Assembly: GCF_013377085.1 (NCBI RefSeq)
Contig: NZ_JACAAX010000020.1
Span: 1 to 64,000, forward strand
Reading direction: 5' to 3'
From: Rhodoplanes sp.
GTDB taxonomy: Bacteria > Pseudomonadota > Alphaproteobacteria > Rhizobiales > Xanthobacteraceae
Length of the DNA: 64,000 nt
Shown here: in pieces, positions 28,357 through 35,707 of the stretch
How positions within the stretch are numbered: the stretch's first letter is position 1
How the letters are laid out: the number at the start of each line of letters is the position of its first letter
Program-made: the position numbers and the translations under genes
The notes under the pieces: generated by a model
Seen by the model: only the letters and a program-made list of their open reading frames with translations
Database searches by the model: none
Told to the model about the DNA's origin: nothing

Positions 28357-28695
28357 TCACGCCGCCGTGGTCTCCCGCGGCCGCACCGTCTGCTTCACCT
28401 CGAAGCCTTCGAACTTCGGGTGCTCCAGATAGAGCGGGCCGGTGCCGCTGTTGTCGGCGCGCGCATGGGCGACGCGGAACTCGTCCGACGTCGTCCACGC
28501 CTCGAAATGCGCCTTGCTGGCCCACACGGTGTGCGACGAGTAGAGCGTGTGGTCCTCGGCCTCCGGGCCCTTCAGCAGATGAAACTCGACGAAGCCCGGC
28601 ATGCGGTCGAGATAGGTCTCGCGCGAGAGCCAGACGGTCTCGAACGTCTCCTCGCTGCCCTTCTTCACGCGGAAGCGATTCATGGCGATATACAT
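28357..28695 (-). CDS. hmuQ: Heme-degrading monooxygenase, IsdG/HmuQ family
   Basis: A 112-residue ferredoxin-like protein that opens the heme ring with oxygen and releases iron. The catalytic triad of the IsdG family is in place: N6 (IAMNRFRV), W67 (HFEAW) and H77 (FRVAHARA). The text FVEFHLLKGPE and YLEHPKFEGFEV is characteristic of the HmuQ/HmuD proteins of Bradyrhizobium. It lies 77 bases after tonB on the same strand at the end of the hmuR arm. An ordinary antibiotic-biosynthesis-type monooxygenase is excluded by the triad and context. Confidence 0.92.
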   Translation of the reverse strand: MYIAMNRFRVKKGSEETFETVWLSRETYLDRMPGFVEFHLLKGPEAEDHTLYSSHTVWASKAHFEAWTTSDEFRVAHARADNSGTGPLYLEHPKFEGFEVKQTVRPRETTAA

Positions 28696-28772
28696 CGGGA
28701 GTCTCCTTCATGGCTCTGCCGACGCACACCGAGCCGGCTTCTCGAGACGAACGCGTTGCGCCAGGGCGGTGC

Positions 28773-29918
28773 CTAGCGCAGGAAGAAGCTGACCGGCACC
28801 GAGAAGCTCATCGACTGGCCGGTCGGCGGTGCCGGGAACGGCGAGGCGCGGCGCACCATCGCGGTGGTCTCCTGATCGAGGCTGGCGATGCCGGAGCCGC
28901 GGCCGAGCCGCACCGAGGTGACGCGGCCGGAGCCGTCGATGGTGAAGCTGACGCTGGTCGAGCCCTGGTGGCCGCCCGCCCGCGCCTCGGCCGGGAACTG
29001 CTTGTGGCGGGCGAGATGCGCCGCGACGATGCCGCGGTAATTGGTGCTGAGATCGGAGCGACCGACCCCGATGCCGCTGGCGCTGGTGGAGCGCGCAGCG
29101 GACGTGTTGGTCGGCCGGGCATCGTCGCTGGTCCGCTCGGCGGTGCGCGTGGCGGTGCGCGTCTTGGGCTCCGCCTTGGCCTTCGGCTTCGGCTTGGCAG
29201 CCGGCTTGGTCTCGGGCTTGATCTCAAGCTTGGGCTGCGGCTTCGGCGGCTCGGGCGGAATTGCGGCGACGCGCTCGGGTGCCTCGTCGACGATCTCGGG
29301 CCTGGGCTCCTCTTTGGGCGGTTCGTCCTTCGGCGGCTGCGGTGTCGTCTCGGACTCCAGCGCCTTCGCCTCCTCGACCGGCTTGGGCTCCTCGGTCTTT
29401 TCGGGCTCGGCCTTCGCAGGCTCGGTCTTCGGCTGCGCGGTCGCGGCGGCCTCGGACTCGCTCGGCGTCGCCGCGAGACCGGCGGGCGCATCGGCGCCGA
29501 GCACCATCTCGACCGACACCACCTCGAGCCCGATGCTGGCGACCGGCGCCGGCTCGCGCGCGAAGGCTGTGAGGATCGCCGCATGCAGCATCACGGATCC
29601 GGCCGTGACCAGCACGGACCGCCACGGGCCGTGGTGACGGGCCGGCGCCGGCCGGTCCTCCGGCGACGGCGCCGGCACGGCCGCATGCCCGCTCGCCGCA
29701 TGTGCCCCCGCCGCATGGTCGCGCTCGGCCCGCACATAGGCGAGCGAGACGACATTGCTGTCGTCCCGGCCGCCTGCCTCGCCGGCGTCCTGCGGCTCGA
29801 CGACACGCCGCAACTCCACGGGCGGCGCCGTCGAGACCTCGTCGGCGGCGGCACGGGCCGGCACGACCGTCAGCAGGCCGCGCTGCGTGTCGATGCGGGA
29901 CCAGGAGACCTGCATCAT
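28773..29918 (-). CDS. tonB: Energy transducer TonB
   Basis: A 381-residue protein linking proton-motive force to the outer-membrane heme receptor. The cytoplasmic part (about 1-97) is unusually long. The single TM segment follows (about 98-120, SVLVTAGSVMLHAAILTAF with the conserved His). Then comes a Pro/Lys/Glu-rich periplasmic spacer (about 150-280) and the C-terminal TonB domain with YRGIVAAHLARHKQFPAEAR and SVSFTIDGSGRVTSVRL. It starts four bases after the hmuR stop. No exbB/exbD is in the window, so it must use complexes encoded elsewhere. Confidence 0.92.
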   Translation of the reverse strand: MMQVSWSRIDTQRGLLTVVPARAAADEVSTAPPVELRRVVEPQDAGEAGGRDDSNVVSLAYVRAERDHAAGAHAASGHAAVPAPSPEDRPAPARHHGPWRSVLVTAGSVMLHAAILTAFAREPAPVASIGLEVVSVEMVLGADAPAGLAATPSESEAAATAQPKTEPAKAEPEKTEEPKPVEEAKALESETTPQPPKDEPPKEEPRPEIVDEAPERVAAIPPEPPKPQPKLEIKPETKPAAKPKPKAKAEPKTRTATRTAERTSDDARPTNTSAARSTSASGIGVGRSDLSTNYRGIVAAHLARHKQFPAEARAGGHQGSTSVSFTIDGSGRVTSVRLGRGSGIASLDQETTAMVRRASPFPAPPTGQSMSFSVPVSFFLR

Positions 29919-29922
29919 CCGG

Positions 29923-32109
29923 TCAGGCTCCTCCGAAGCGGATCTTCATCGACCCCTTGAACGTGATGCCGGGCGCCGGAGAGGCCCACAGCGTGTCGTT
30001 CTGGGTGATCGGGTCGCCGCCGCTCGCCGTGCGCGGGATCGGATAGGGCCGGTAGAACTCGTTGAGGATGTTGTCGACCGAGAAGCCCATCAGCACGTCG
30101 GGCGTCGGCTGGTAGCCGACATAGACGTTGACCAGATTGTAGGCGTCGGCCGGGATGTAGTTCGCCGGGATGTTGGTGTTGGAGGCGTAGGCGGACCAGC
30201 GGATGGTCGCCGTGATCTTGCGGTCGAGGAAGCGCGCGCCGAGCGTGGTGACGATCTTGTCCGGCTGCACGTTCAGGAGGCCGACGCCGGTGTCGACGTT
30301 CCAGCCGCGCTGATGCTGGCCGGCGACCCCGACAAACCAGCCGCCGGCGTCGTACATGGTCTCGACCTCGACGCCCTCGATGCGGGCGTGCGGCAGGTTC
30401 TGGTACTGATAGTACTGGACCGACGCGGCCGTGCCGCCGAAGCCGACCAGCTCGATGTAGTCGTCGACGTCGTTGCGGAAGACGTTGACCTTGCCCCGGA
30501 ACGTCGCGCCCGGCAGCAGCACGTTGTCGTATTTCAGATTGAGGCCGGCTTCCTTGTTCTTGCCGACCTCGGCGCGCAGGTTCGGGTTGGGCAGGAAGCA
30601 GAACAGGCCGACATTGCCGTCCGGACACAGGAAGCCGGGCTCGAACGAGCTGGCGCGGGCGTGCGACCCGTCGATGATGGCCTCGGTCAGCGACGGCGCA
30701 CGGTAGCCTTCCGCATACGTGACATAGGGCGTGAAGCCCTGGAGCGGCGTGACGCCCACCGTGATCTTCGGCGAGACGCGGTCGCCCGACGTGGTGGTGC
30801 CGAGCCCTTCGAGCCGATAGGCGTCGTAGCGGGCCGCACCGATCACCTCGAGCCAGGTCGAGTAGTTGCTCTTGATCTGGGCGAAGGCGCCGCCGACCGT
30901 GCGCTCGCCGCTCGGCGTCGTCACGTTGGAATTGCCGTGCGGGTCGAATGTCGCGACCTTGTCGTTGAAGGCGTCGCCGCCGATCGTCACGGCGTGGCGC
31001 AGCCCGAACGCGTCGAACCGCGCCGTGTTGTTGGCGTCGAAGCCGACCGTGTCGAGCTGGTAGGAGCGCTGGTCGCCGACGCAGCCGCTGATCGCATTGC
31101 CGGACACGCCGGCCCCGCACAGCGCCGCATTGGCGCTGGTCGAGGTGTGGGCGATCTTCGTCTGATCGGACTCGGTCCGGTTCCAATAGACATTGGCGTC
31201 CCAGTCGATCAGGCGATCCTCCGGCCGCGCATAGCGCCAGCGGGCCGAGGTCGTGTAGTTGGTCACGTCGGTCGCGTAGATCGACACGCCGCTGAGGCCC
31301 GAGCGCGCCGGCTGGCCGAAATCGTAACGGAAGTCCTGGAACGTGCCGGAGAGCTTGACCTCGTGCCCCTCGGCCGGCCGGACCGTGAGCTTGGTGACGG
31401 CGCTGCCCACCTTGTTCCAGGAGTTCAGCACCTCGTTGCCGTTGCCGTCGTTGTAGTTGCTCTGGCTCTTGAAGCTGCCGCCGGCGAAGAAGTCGACGTT
31501 CGGGTTGACGTGCACGCCGCCGAACACCGAGCCGAGCCCGCTCGCGTGGTTGGTGCCGGCCTGGGTGTGGCCCTCGACGCCCCATGTCTCGCCCGGCCGC
31601 ACCACGTCCTGGATGTCCTTGGTGCGGAACGAGACGACGCCGCCGATGGCGCCCGAGCCGTAGATGTTGGCGGTCGGTCCGCGCACGATGTCGACGCCGC
31701 CGACCAGCTCCGGATCGAGATAGAAGGCGCCGTTGGCGAAATGCCCGGTGCGCTGATAGTTCTGTCGCGCCCCGTCGACCACCACGGCAACGCGGCCGAA
31801 ATCCTGCAGGCCGCGGATGTTGATCGCGGTCGACGGCTCGTCGCCGCGGTCCTGCACGGAGACGCCCGGCACGGCGATCAGCATGTCGGACAGCCGCTTC
31901 GGCAGGATCTGGTCGATCTGATCCATCCGCACCGTCGACACCGGCGCGAGCGCATCGATCGCCTTCTCTTCCGTCTTGGTCGCCACCACCGTGATCGCAT
32001 CGAGCGTCTCGGCCGACTGCGCCTGCACGCTCGTGCCCGCCACTGTCAAAAGTGCGACCGCCGAAACCCCGAACAGGAGCGAATCTGCTCCCCGCATCCG
32101 TCCAGCCAT
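29923..32109 (-). CDS. hmuR: TonB-dependent heme/hemoglobin outer-membrane receptor
   Basis: A 728-residue 22-strand barrel receptor. Signal peptide (LFGVSAVALLTVAGTSVQAQ), TonB box ETLDAITVVATK directly after it, plug domain with RLSDMLIAVPGVSVQ, AINIRGLQDFGRVAVVVDGA and IYGSGAIGGVVSF, then the barrel. The family motifs YAEGYRAPSLTEA and NPNLRAEVGKNKEAGLN, typical of heme receptors of the HmuR/HemR group, are present, and the last residue region is aromatic-poor (KIRFGGA). The ATG at 32109 has a G-rich site upstream. Two Irr-type boxes lie about 165-215 bases upstream, indicating iron control. Confidence 0.95.
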   Translation of the reverse strand: MAGRMRGADSLLFGVSAVALLTVAGTSVQAQSAETLDAITVVATKTEEKAIDALAPVSTVRMDQIDQILPKRLSDMLIAVPGVSVQDRGDEPSTAINIRGLQDFGRVAVVVDGARQNYQRTGHFANGAFYLDPELVGGVDIVRGPTANIYGSGAIGGVVSFRTKDIQDVVRPGETWGVEGHTQAGTNHASGLGSVFGGVHVNPNVDFFAGGSFKSQSNYNDGNGNEVLNSWNKVGSAVTKLTVRPAEGHEVKLSGTFQDFRYDFGQPARSGLSGVSIYATDVTNYTTSARWRYARPEDRLIDWDANVYWNRTESDQTKIAHTSTSANAALCGAGVSGNAISGCVGDQRSYQLDTVGFDANNTARFDAFGLRHAVTIGGDAFNDKVATFDPHGNSNVTTPSGERTVGGAFAQIKSNYSTWLEVIGAARYDAYRLEGLGTTTSGDRVSPKITVGVTPLQGFTPYVTYAEGYRAPSLTEAIIDGSHARASSFEPGFLCPDGNVGLFCFLPNPNLRAEVGKNKEAGLNLKYDNVLLPGATFRGKVNVFRNDVDDYIELVGFGGTAASVQYYQYQNLPHARIEGVEVETMYDAGGWFVGVAGQHQRGWNVDTGVGLLNVQPDKIVTTLGARFLDRKITATIRWSAYASNTNIPANYIPADAYNLVNVYVGYQPTPDVLMGFSVDNILNEFYRPYPIPRTASGGDPITQNDTLWASPAPGITFKGSMKIRFGGA

Positions 32110-32219
32110 GTGAGCCCCCACTCGCGTTGATCCGAAACATCGTCGCGGGCTGGCGGGCGAGCCGAGGGCGGCTGCTTGCTGGCTGACGGCGGCGGCCCCG
32201 TTCGGGTTCCGCCGGTTAA

Positions 32220-32256
32220 GACTTGCCTTTCGTAACCGACTGTATTACGGCAAGTC
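32220..32256. promoter_or_regulatory. Inverted repeat GACTTGCC-N21-GGCAAGTC upstream of hmuR
   Basis: Perfect 8-bp arms at 32220-32227 and 32249-32256. The right arm overlaps a possible minus-strand -35 box (TTGACT, 32258 to 32253). It could be an operator or a stem in the hmuR leader RNA. No known regulator consensus is recognised. Confidence 0.4.
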
Positions 32257-32273
32257 AAGGAAGACATATAGAG

Positions 32274-32290
32274 TTTAGAACGTCTCTAAG
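32274..32290. promoter_or_regulatory. Irr-type iron control element (ICE), box 1
   Basis: TTTAGAACGTCTCTAAG: inverted repeat TTAGA-N5-TCTAA, matching the alphaproteobacterial Irr/ICE pattern (TTTAGA...TCTAAA). It lies about 25 bases upstream of the possible hmuR -35 box, a suitable place for activation or control of hmuR. Confidence 0.75.
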
Positions 32291-32305
32291 GATCGAGATA
32301 TCAAG

Positions 32306-32322
32306 TCTATAACGACTCTAAA
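32306..32322. promoter_or_regulatory. Irr-type iron control element (ICE), box 2
   Basis: TCTATAACGACTCTAAA: right half perfect (TCTAAA), left half degenerate (TCTATA for TTTAGA). Its centre is 32 bases from that of box 1, about three turns of DNA, so both would face the same side. It is the box nearer hmuP. Confidence 0.68.
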
Positions 32323-32327
32323 CTGTC

Positions 32328-32355
32328 GTATTCAGGATGAATACAGTAGTATTCA
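32328..32355. promoter_or_regulatory. Array of three GTATTCA half-sites between ICE boxes and hmuP
   Basis: GTATTCA (32328-32334), its complement TGAATAC (32338-32344) and GTATTCA again (32349-32355). The first two form the perfect palindrome GTATTCAGGATGAATAC. Spacing of about one helical turn suggests an operator for an unidentified regulator, possibly HmuP acting with Irr. Confidence 0.5.
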
Positions 32356-32372
32356 ATGGACAAGCGCCGAAG

Positions 32373-32579
32373 ATGAGCCGCTCCGAGACCGATCGAGATT
32401 CTGCCGCCGTGCCGCCCGCGCCGGGCGAGGCCAGCCCCGAGCGCAGCGTCGCCGTGGTCGCGCACCGGATCGAAAGCCGCGATCTGTTCGTCGCGACGCG
32501 CGAGATCATCATCATGCACGGTGCCGACGCCTACCGGCTGCGTCTGACGGCGCAGAACAAGCTCATCCTGACCAAGTGA
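32373..32579 (+). CDS. hmuP: Hemin uptake protein HmuP
   Basis: A 68-residue small protein. The C-terminal half, RIESRDLFVATREIIIMHG then YRLRLTAQNKLILTK, is the HmuP domain. In Bradyrhizobium japonicum HmuP is a coactivator needed, with Irr, for expression of heme uptake genes. I chose the ATG at 32373, which gives the usual size. An in-frame ATG at 32337 would add 12 residues, but that start sits inside the palindromic half-site array and has no spaced Shine-Dalgarno. The stop is seven bases before hmuT. It diverges from hmuR. Confidence 0.87.
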   Translation: MSRSETDRDSAAVPPAPGEASPERSVAVVAHRIESRDLFVATREIIIMHGADAYRLRLTAQNKLILTK

Positions 32580-32586
32580 GGCGGCG

Positions 32587-33621
32587 ATGACCGGAGTGTT
32601 CGGGACACGATGGCGCACCGCCACAGCCGCCGCACTGATCACGAGCACCGCACTGGTGCTCACACGCGTGCCCGCGAGCGCCGGCGACGTGACCGTGAAA
32701 GATGCCGGCGGCCGCAGCGTCACGATTGCCGACGCCCGCCGCATCGTCTCGATCGGCGGCGCCGTCACGGAGATTCTCTACGCGCTCGGCCTGGAGAGCC
32801 GCATCGTCGCGGTCGACACCACCAGCCTCCACCCGCCGCGCGCGCTCGCCGAAAAGCCGAATGTCGGCTACATGCGCCAGCTCTCGCCCGAGGGGATTCT
32901 GGCGATGTCGCCCTCGCTGGTGCTGGCGATCGAGGGCGCCGGCCCGCCCGAGGCCGTGAGCGTGCTGCAGGCCGCGCGCGTGCCCTTCGTCCAGGTGCCG
33001 GAGCGCTACACGGCGGACGGAATCCTCGACAAGATCCGTCTCGTGTCCGAGGTGGTCGGCGAGGCGGCGCGCGGCGTCTGCCTGATCGACGCGCTGAAGC
33101 GGGATTTTTCGACACTCGAGGGCGCACGAGCGCGCAGCGGCCGCGCCCCACGCGTCCTGTTCGTTCTCTCCTTCGTCAACGACCGCGCCATGGTGGCGGG
33201 CCGCGACACCGCGGCCGACGGCATCATCCGGATGGCGGGGGCCGAGAACGCCATGCCGGACCTCGCCGGCTACAAGCCGGTCGGCGACGAGGCCGTGATC
33301 GCGGCGCAGCCCGACGTGGTGCTGATGATGGACCGGCCGGGCCAGCCCGTCTCGGCCGAGACGGTGCTGGGCCGCCCGGCTTTCGCCATGACGCCCGCCG
33401 GCACCCGCAAGGCGCTCGTCGTGATGAACGGCCAGTATCTGCTCGGCTTCGGGCCACGCACCGCGCTCGCCGCCCGCGACCTCGCGGCAAGGCTTTTTAC
33501 CGGGCCGCCCGTCACCGCAACGCAAGGGAGCGCGACACCGACAGGCGGGCCGCAAGCGGCCGCGCCCGCCGACACCATGACGGCACGGCACGACGCCGCG
33601 ATCGGAGGCTGCGCGAAATGA
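32587..33621 (+). CDS. hmuT: Hemin ABC transporter periplasmic binding protein
   Basis: A 344-residue class III binding protein that carries heme from HmuR to the inner-membrane permease. Signal peptide about 1-32 (TSTALVLTRVPASAGD), then RRIVSIGGAVTEILYALGL, VGYMRQLSPEGILAMSPSLV and RPAFAMTPAGTRKALVVMNG, typical of HmuT/ShuT. The last 40 residues (Thr/Pro/Ala-rich) are non-conserved. The start has GAGG a few bases upstream. The stop overlaps hmuU by ATGA. Confidence 0.94.
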   Translation: MTGVFGTRWRTATAAALITSTALVLTRVPASAGDVTVKDAGGRSVTIADARRIVSIGGAVTEILYALGLESRIVAVDTTSLHPPRALAEKPNVGYMRQLSPEGILAMSPSLVLAIEGAGPPEAVSVLQAARVPFVQVPERYTADGILDKIRLVSEVVGEAARGVCLIDALKRDFSTLEGARARSGRAPRVLFVLSFVNDRAMVAGRDTAADGIIRMAGAENAMPDLAGYKPVGDEAVIAAQPDVVLMMDRPGQPVSAETVLGRPAFAMTPAGTRKALVVMNGQYLLGFGPRTALAARDLAARLFTGPPVTATQGSATPTGGPQAAAPADTMTARHDAAIGGCAK

Positions 33622-34712
33622 CCGAGGCCGCGGTCGAGCCGGCGACGATCGCCGAGCAGCACCGGCCGCCCGGGCTACGGGCGTTGCCGCGCTGGGCCGT
33701 GCTGGCCGGCCTCGCCGCGCTGCTGGTCGCCGCCGCGCTCGTCTCCGCGGCGATCGGCTCCGCCGGCATCCCGCCGGGCCGGCTCGCCGCCGCGCTCGGC
33801 CTGACGGGCGGCGACGGCGCTGCCGCCGAGGTGGCGCGCGACCGATTGATCCTCCTGTCGATCCGGCTGCCCCGCATCGTGCTCGCCGTCGCGGTCGGCG
33901 CCCTGCTCGCCACCTCCGGCACCATCATGCAGGGTCTGTTCCGCAACCCGCTCGCCGATCCCGGCCTGGTCGGCGTCTCGGCCGGCGCCGGCCTCGCGGC
34001 CGCCGCCACCATCGTGCTGGGAGACAAGATTCTGGGCGGTGCGCTCGGACCCGAGCTGCTGCCGGTGGCGGCCTTCCTCGGCGCCCTCGCCGTCACGGCG
34101 ATGCTGTACCGGATCGCCACAAGCGAGGGCCGCACCTCGATCGCCACCCTGCTGCTCGCCGGCCTCGCGCTCGGTGCGCTGGCGGGCGCCGGCACCGGCC
34201 TCCTGGTGTTTCTCGCCGACGACCGGCAGCTCCGCGACATCACCTTCTGGACGCTCGGCTCGCTGGCCGGATCCACCTGGCCGAAGGTGTGGGCGATGGC
34301 GCCCTTCCTGTTCGGCGTGCTGGCGGCGTTGCCCGTGATCGCCCGCGGCCTCGACATGCTGGTGCTGGGCGAGGCCGAGGCGTTCCACATGGGCGTGCCG
34401 GTCGAAGGGCTCAAGCGCTTCGCCATCGTGCTGGTCGCGGCCGCCGCCGGCGCCGCTGTCGCGGCGAGCGGCGTCATCGGCTTCGTCGGCATCGTGGTGC
34501 CGCATCTGCTGCGCCTCGTCATCGGCCCCGGACACCGCACGCTGCTGCCGGCGGCCGTGCTGTTCGGCGGCGTCGTGCTGCTGGTCGCCGACAGCCTCGC
34601 CCGCACGCTCGCGGCCCCGGCCGAGCTGCCGGTCGGCATCGTCACGGCGATCCTCGGGGCGCCGTTCTTTCTTCTCTTGTTGCTGCGCCAACGCGCCGTG
34701 GTGGGCCTGTGA
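33618..34712 (+). CDS. hmuU: Hemin ABC transporter permease
   Basis: A 364-residue FecCD-family permease. About nine or ten hydrophobic helices follow a 26-residue hydrophilic leader. Motifs: RLPRIVLAVAVGALLATSGT, MQGLFRNPLADPGLVGVSAG, FWTLGSLAGSTWPKVW and GFVGIVVPHLLRLVIGPGHR. All are standard for the BtuC-like heme permeases. Translation is coupled to hmuT. A repeat element separates it from hmuV. Confidence 0.95.
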   Translation: MTEAAVEPATIAEQHRPPGLRALPRWAVLAGLAALLVAAALVSAAIGSAGIPPGRLAAALGLTGGDGAAAEVARDRLILLSIRLPRIVLAVAVGALLATSGTIMQGLFRNPLADPGLVGVSAGAGLAAAATIVLGDKILGGALGPELLPVAAFLGALAVTAMLYRIATSEGRTSIATLLLAGLALGALAGAGTGLLVFLADDRQLRDITFWTLGSLAGSTWPKVWAMAPFLFGVLAALPVIARGLDMLVLGEAEAFHMGVPVEGLKRFAIVLVAAAAGAAVAASGVIGFVGIVVPHLLRLVIGPGHRTLLPAAVLFGGVVLLVADSLARTLAAPAELPVGIVTAILGAPFFLLLLLRQRAVVGL

Positions 34713-34733
34713 GCGTGATCCTGACCTCACCTT

Positions 34734-34838
34734 CGTCATTCCGGGACGGCGCAAAGCGCCGGACCCGGAATCCAGCGACACCGACGGCGGATTTGGCTGG
34801 ATTCAGGGTTCGCGCCTGCGGCGCGCCCCGGAATGACG
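34734..34838. repeat. Intergenic palindromic repeat, family B, inside the hmu operon
   Basis: CGTCATTCCGGGACGGCGCA ... CCGGACCCGGAATCCAGCGA ... TGGATTCAGGGTTCGCGCC ... GCGCCCCGGAATGACG. It fills the 148-base gap between hmuU and hmuV, genes for subunits of one transporter. Confidence 0.85.
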
Positions 34839-34860
34839 ACAAAGAATCGCGGAACACCAA

Positions 34861-35688
34861 ATGACCGCGATCGCCGCCGAGGCCGTGACGGTGCGGGCGG
34901 GGCGCGCGACGCTCCTGGACAATGTCGACCTCGCGGTCGGCGCCGGCGAGACGGTGGCGATCGTCGGCCCGAACGGCGCCGGCAAGTCGACGCTGCTGCG
35001 CGTCCTATCGGGCGAGCTGCGCCCGCAAGGCGGCCACGTGCGCCTGAAGAACGAGGCGCTCGGCGCCTATCCGCCGCGCACGCTGTCGGGCCATCGCGCC
35101 GTGCTGTCCCAAAACGTCGCGGTCGCGTTCCCGTTCACGGTGGAAGAGATCGTCCGCATGGGCGCCGGCGACCGGCACGGCCGCGCCGCCGATGCGCTGG
35201 TCGAGGCCGCGCTCGCCGAGGTCGACCTCCTCGGCTTCCGGCACCGGATCGTCACCACGCTGTCGGGCGGCGAGCAGCATCGGGCCCATTTCGCCCGGGT
35301 GCTGGTGCAACTCGCCCGCGGCGAGCAGGACCACGGCCCCGGCCTGCTGCTGCTCGACGAGCCCACCGCGGCGCTCGACCTGCGCCACCAGATCGACTTC
35401 GTCGCCTCGACGCGGGCGCGGGCCAAGGCCGGCACCGCCGTGATCGCGGTGCTGCACGATCTCAATCTCGCCGCCTCGTTCGCTGATCGCGTCGTCGCCA
35501 TGCATCGCGGCCGGGTCGCCGCCGACGGGCCGCCCCGCACCGTGATCACGCCCGACATGCTGGCGCGGGTTTTCGATGTCGCGCTGGCGAGCTGCGGCCT
35601 GCCGGTCGGCGTGCCCTGCGTGCTGCCGCACATGATCGCGCCACGGACCCGCAACGCGCCGCCCGCAGCGACGCGATACCAATCCTGA
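34861..35688 (+). CDS. hmuV: Hemin ABC transporter ATP-binding protein
   Basis: A 275-residue ATPase that powers heme import through HmuU. Walker A is VGPNGAGKSTLLRVLSG, the signature LSGGEQHRAHFARVL, Walker B LLLLDEPTAALD and the H-loop AVLHDLNLAASFADR. The short insertion ARGEQDHGPG before Walker B is a known feature of HmuV proteins. It starts 22 bases after a repeat element; the Shine-Dalgarno is weak. Confidence 0.95.
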   Translation: MTAIAAEAVTVRAGRATLLDNVDLAVGAGETVAIVGPNGAGKSTLLRVLSGELRPQGGHVRLKNEALGAYPPRTLSGHRAVLSQNVAVAFPFTVEEIVRMGAGDRHGRAADALVEAALAEVDLLGFRHRIVTTLSGGEQHRAHFARVLVQLARGEQDHGPGLLLLDEPTAALDLRHQIDFVASTRARAKAGTAVIAVLHDLNLAASFADRVVAMHRGRVAADGPPRTVITPDMLARVFDVALASCGLPVGVPCVLPHMIAPRTRNAPPAATRYQS

Positions 35689-35707
35689 GAACGCCGGAAG
35701 CAGCCAG

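Noticed and set aside
32337-32372. Upstream start of hmuP
   Set aside because: It lies inside a palindromic half-site array and lacks a properly spaced ribosome-binding site; kept only as an alternative.
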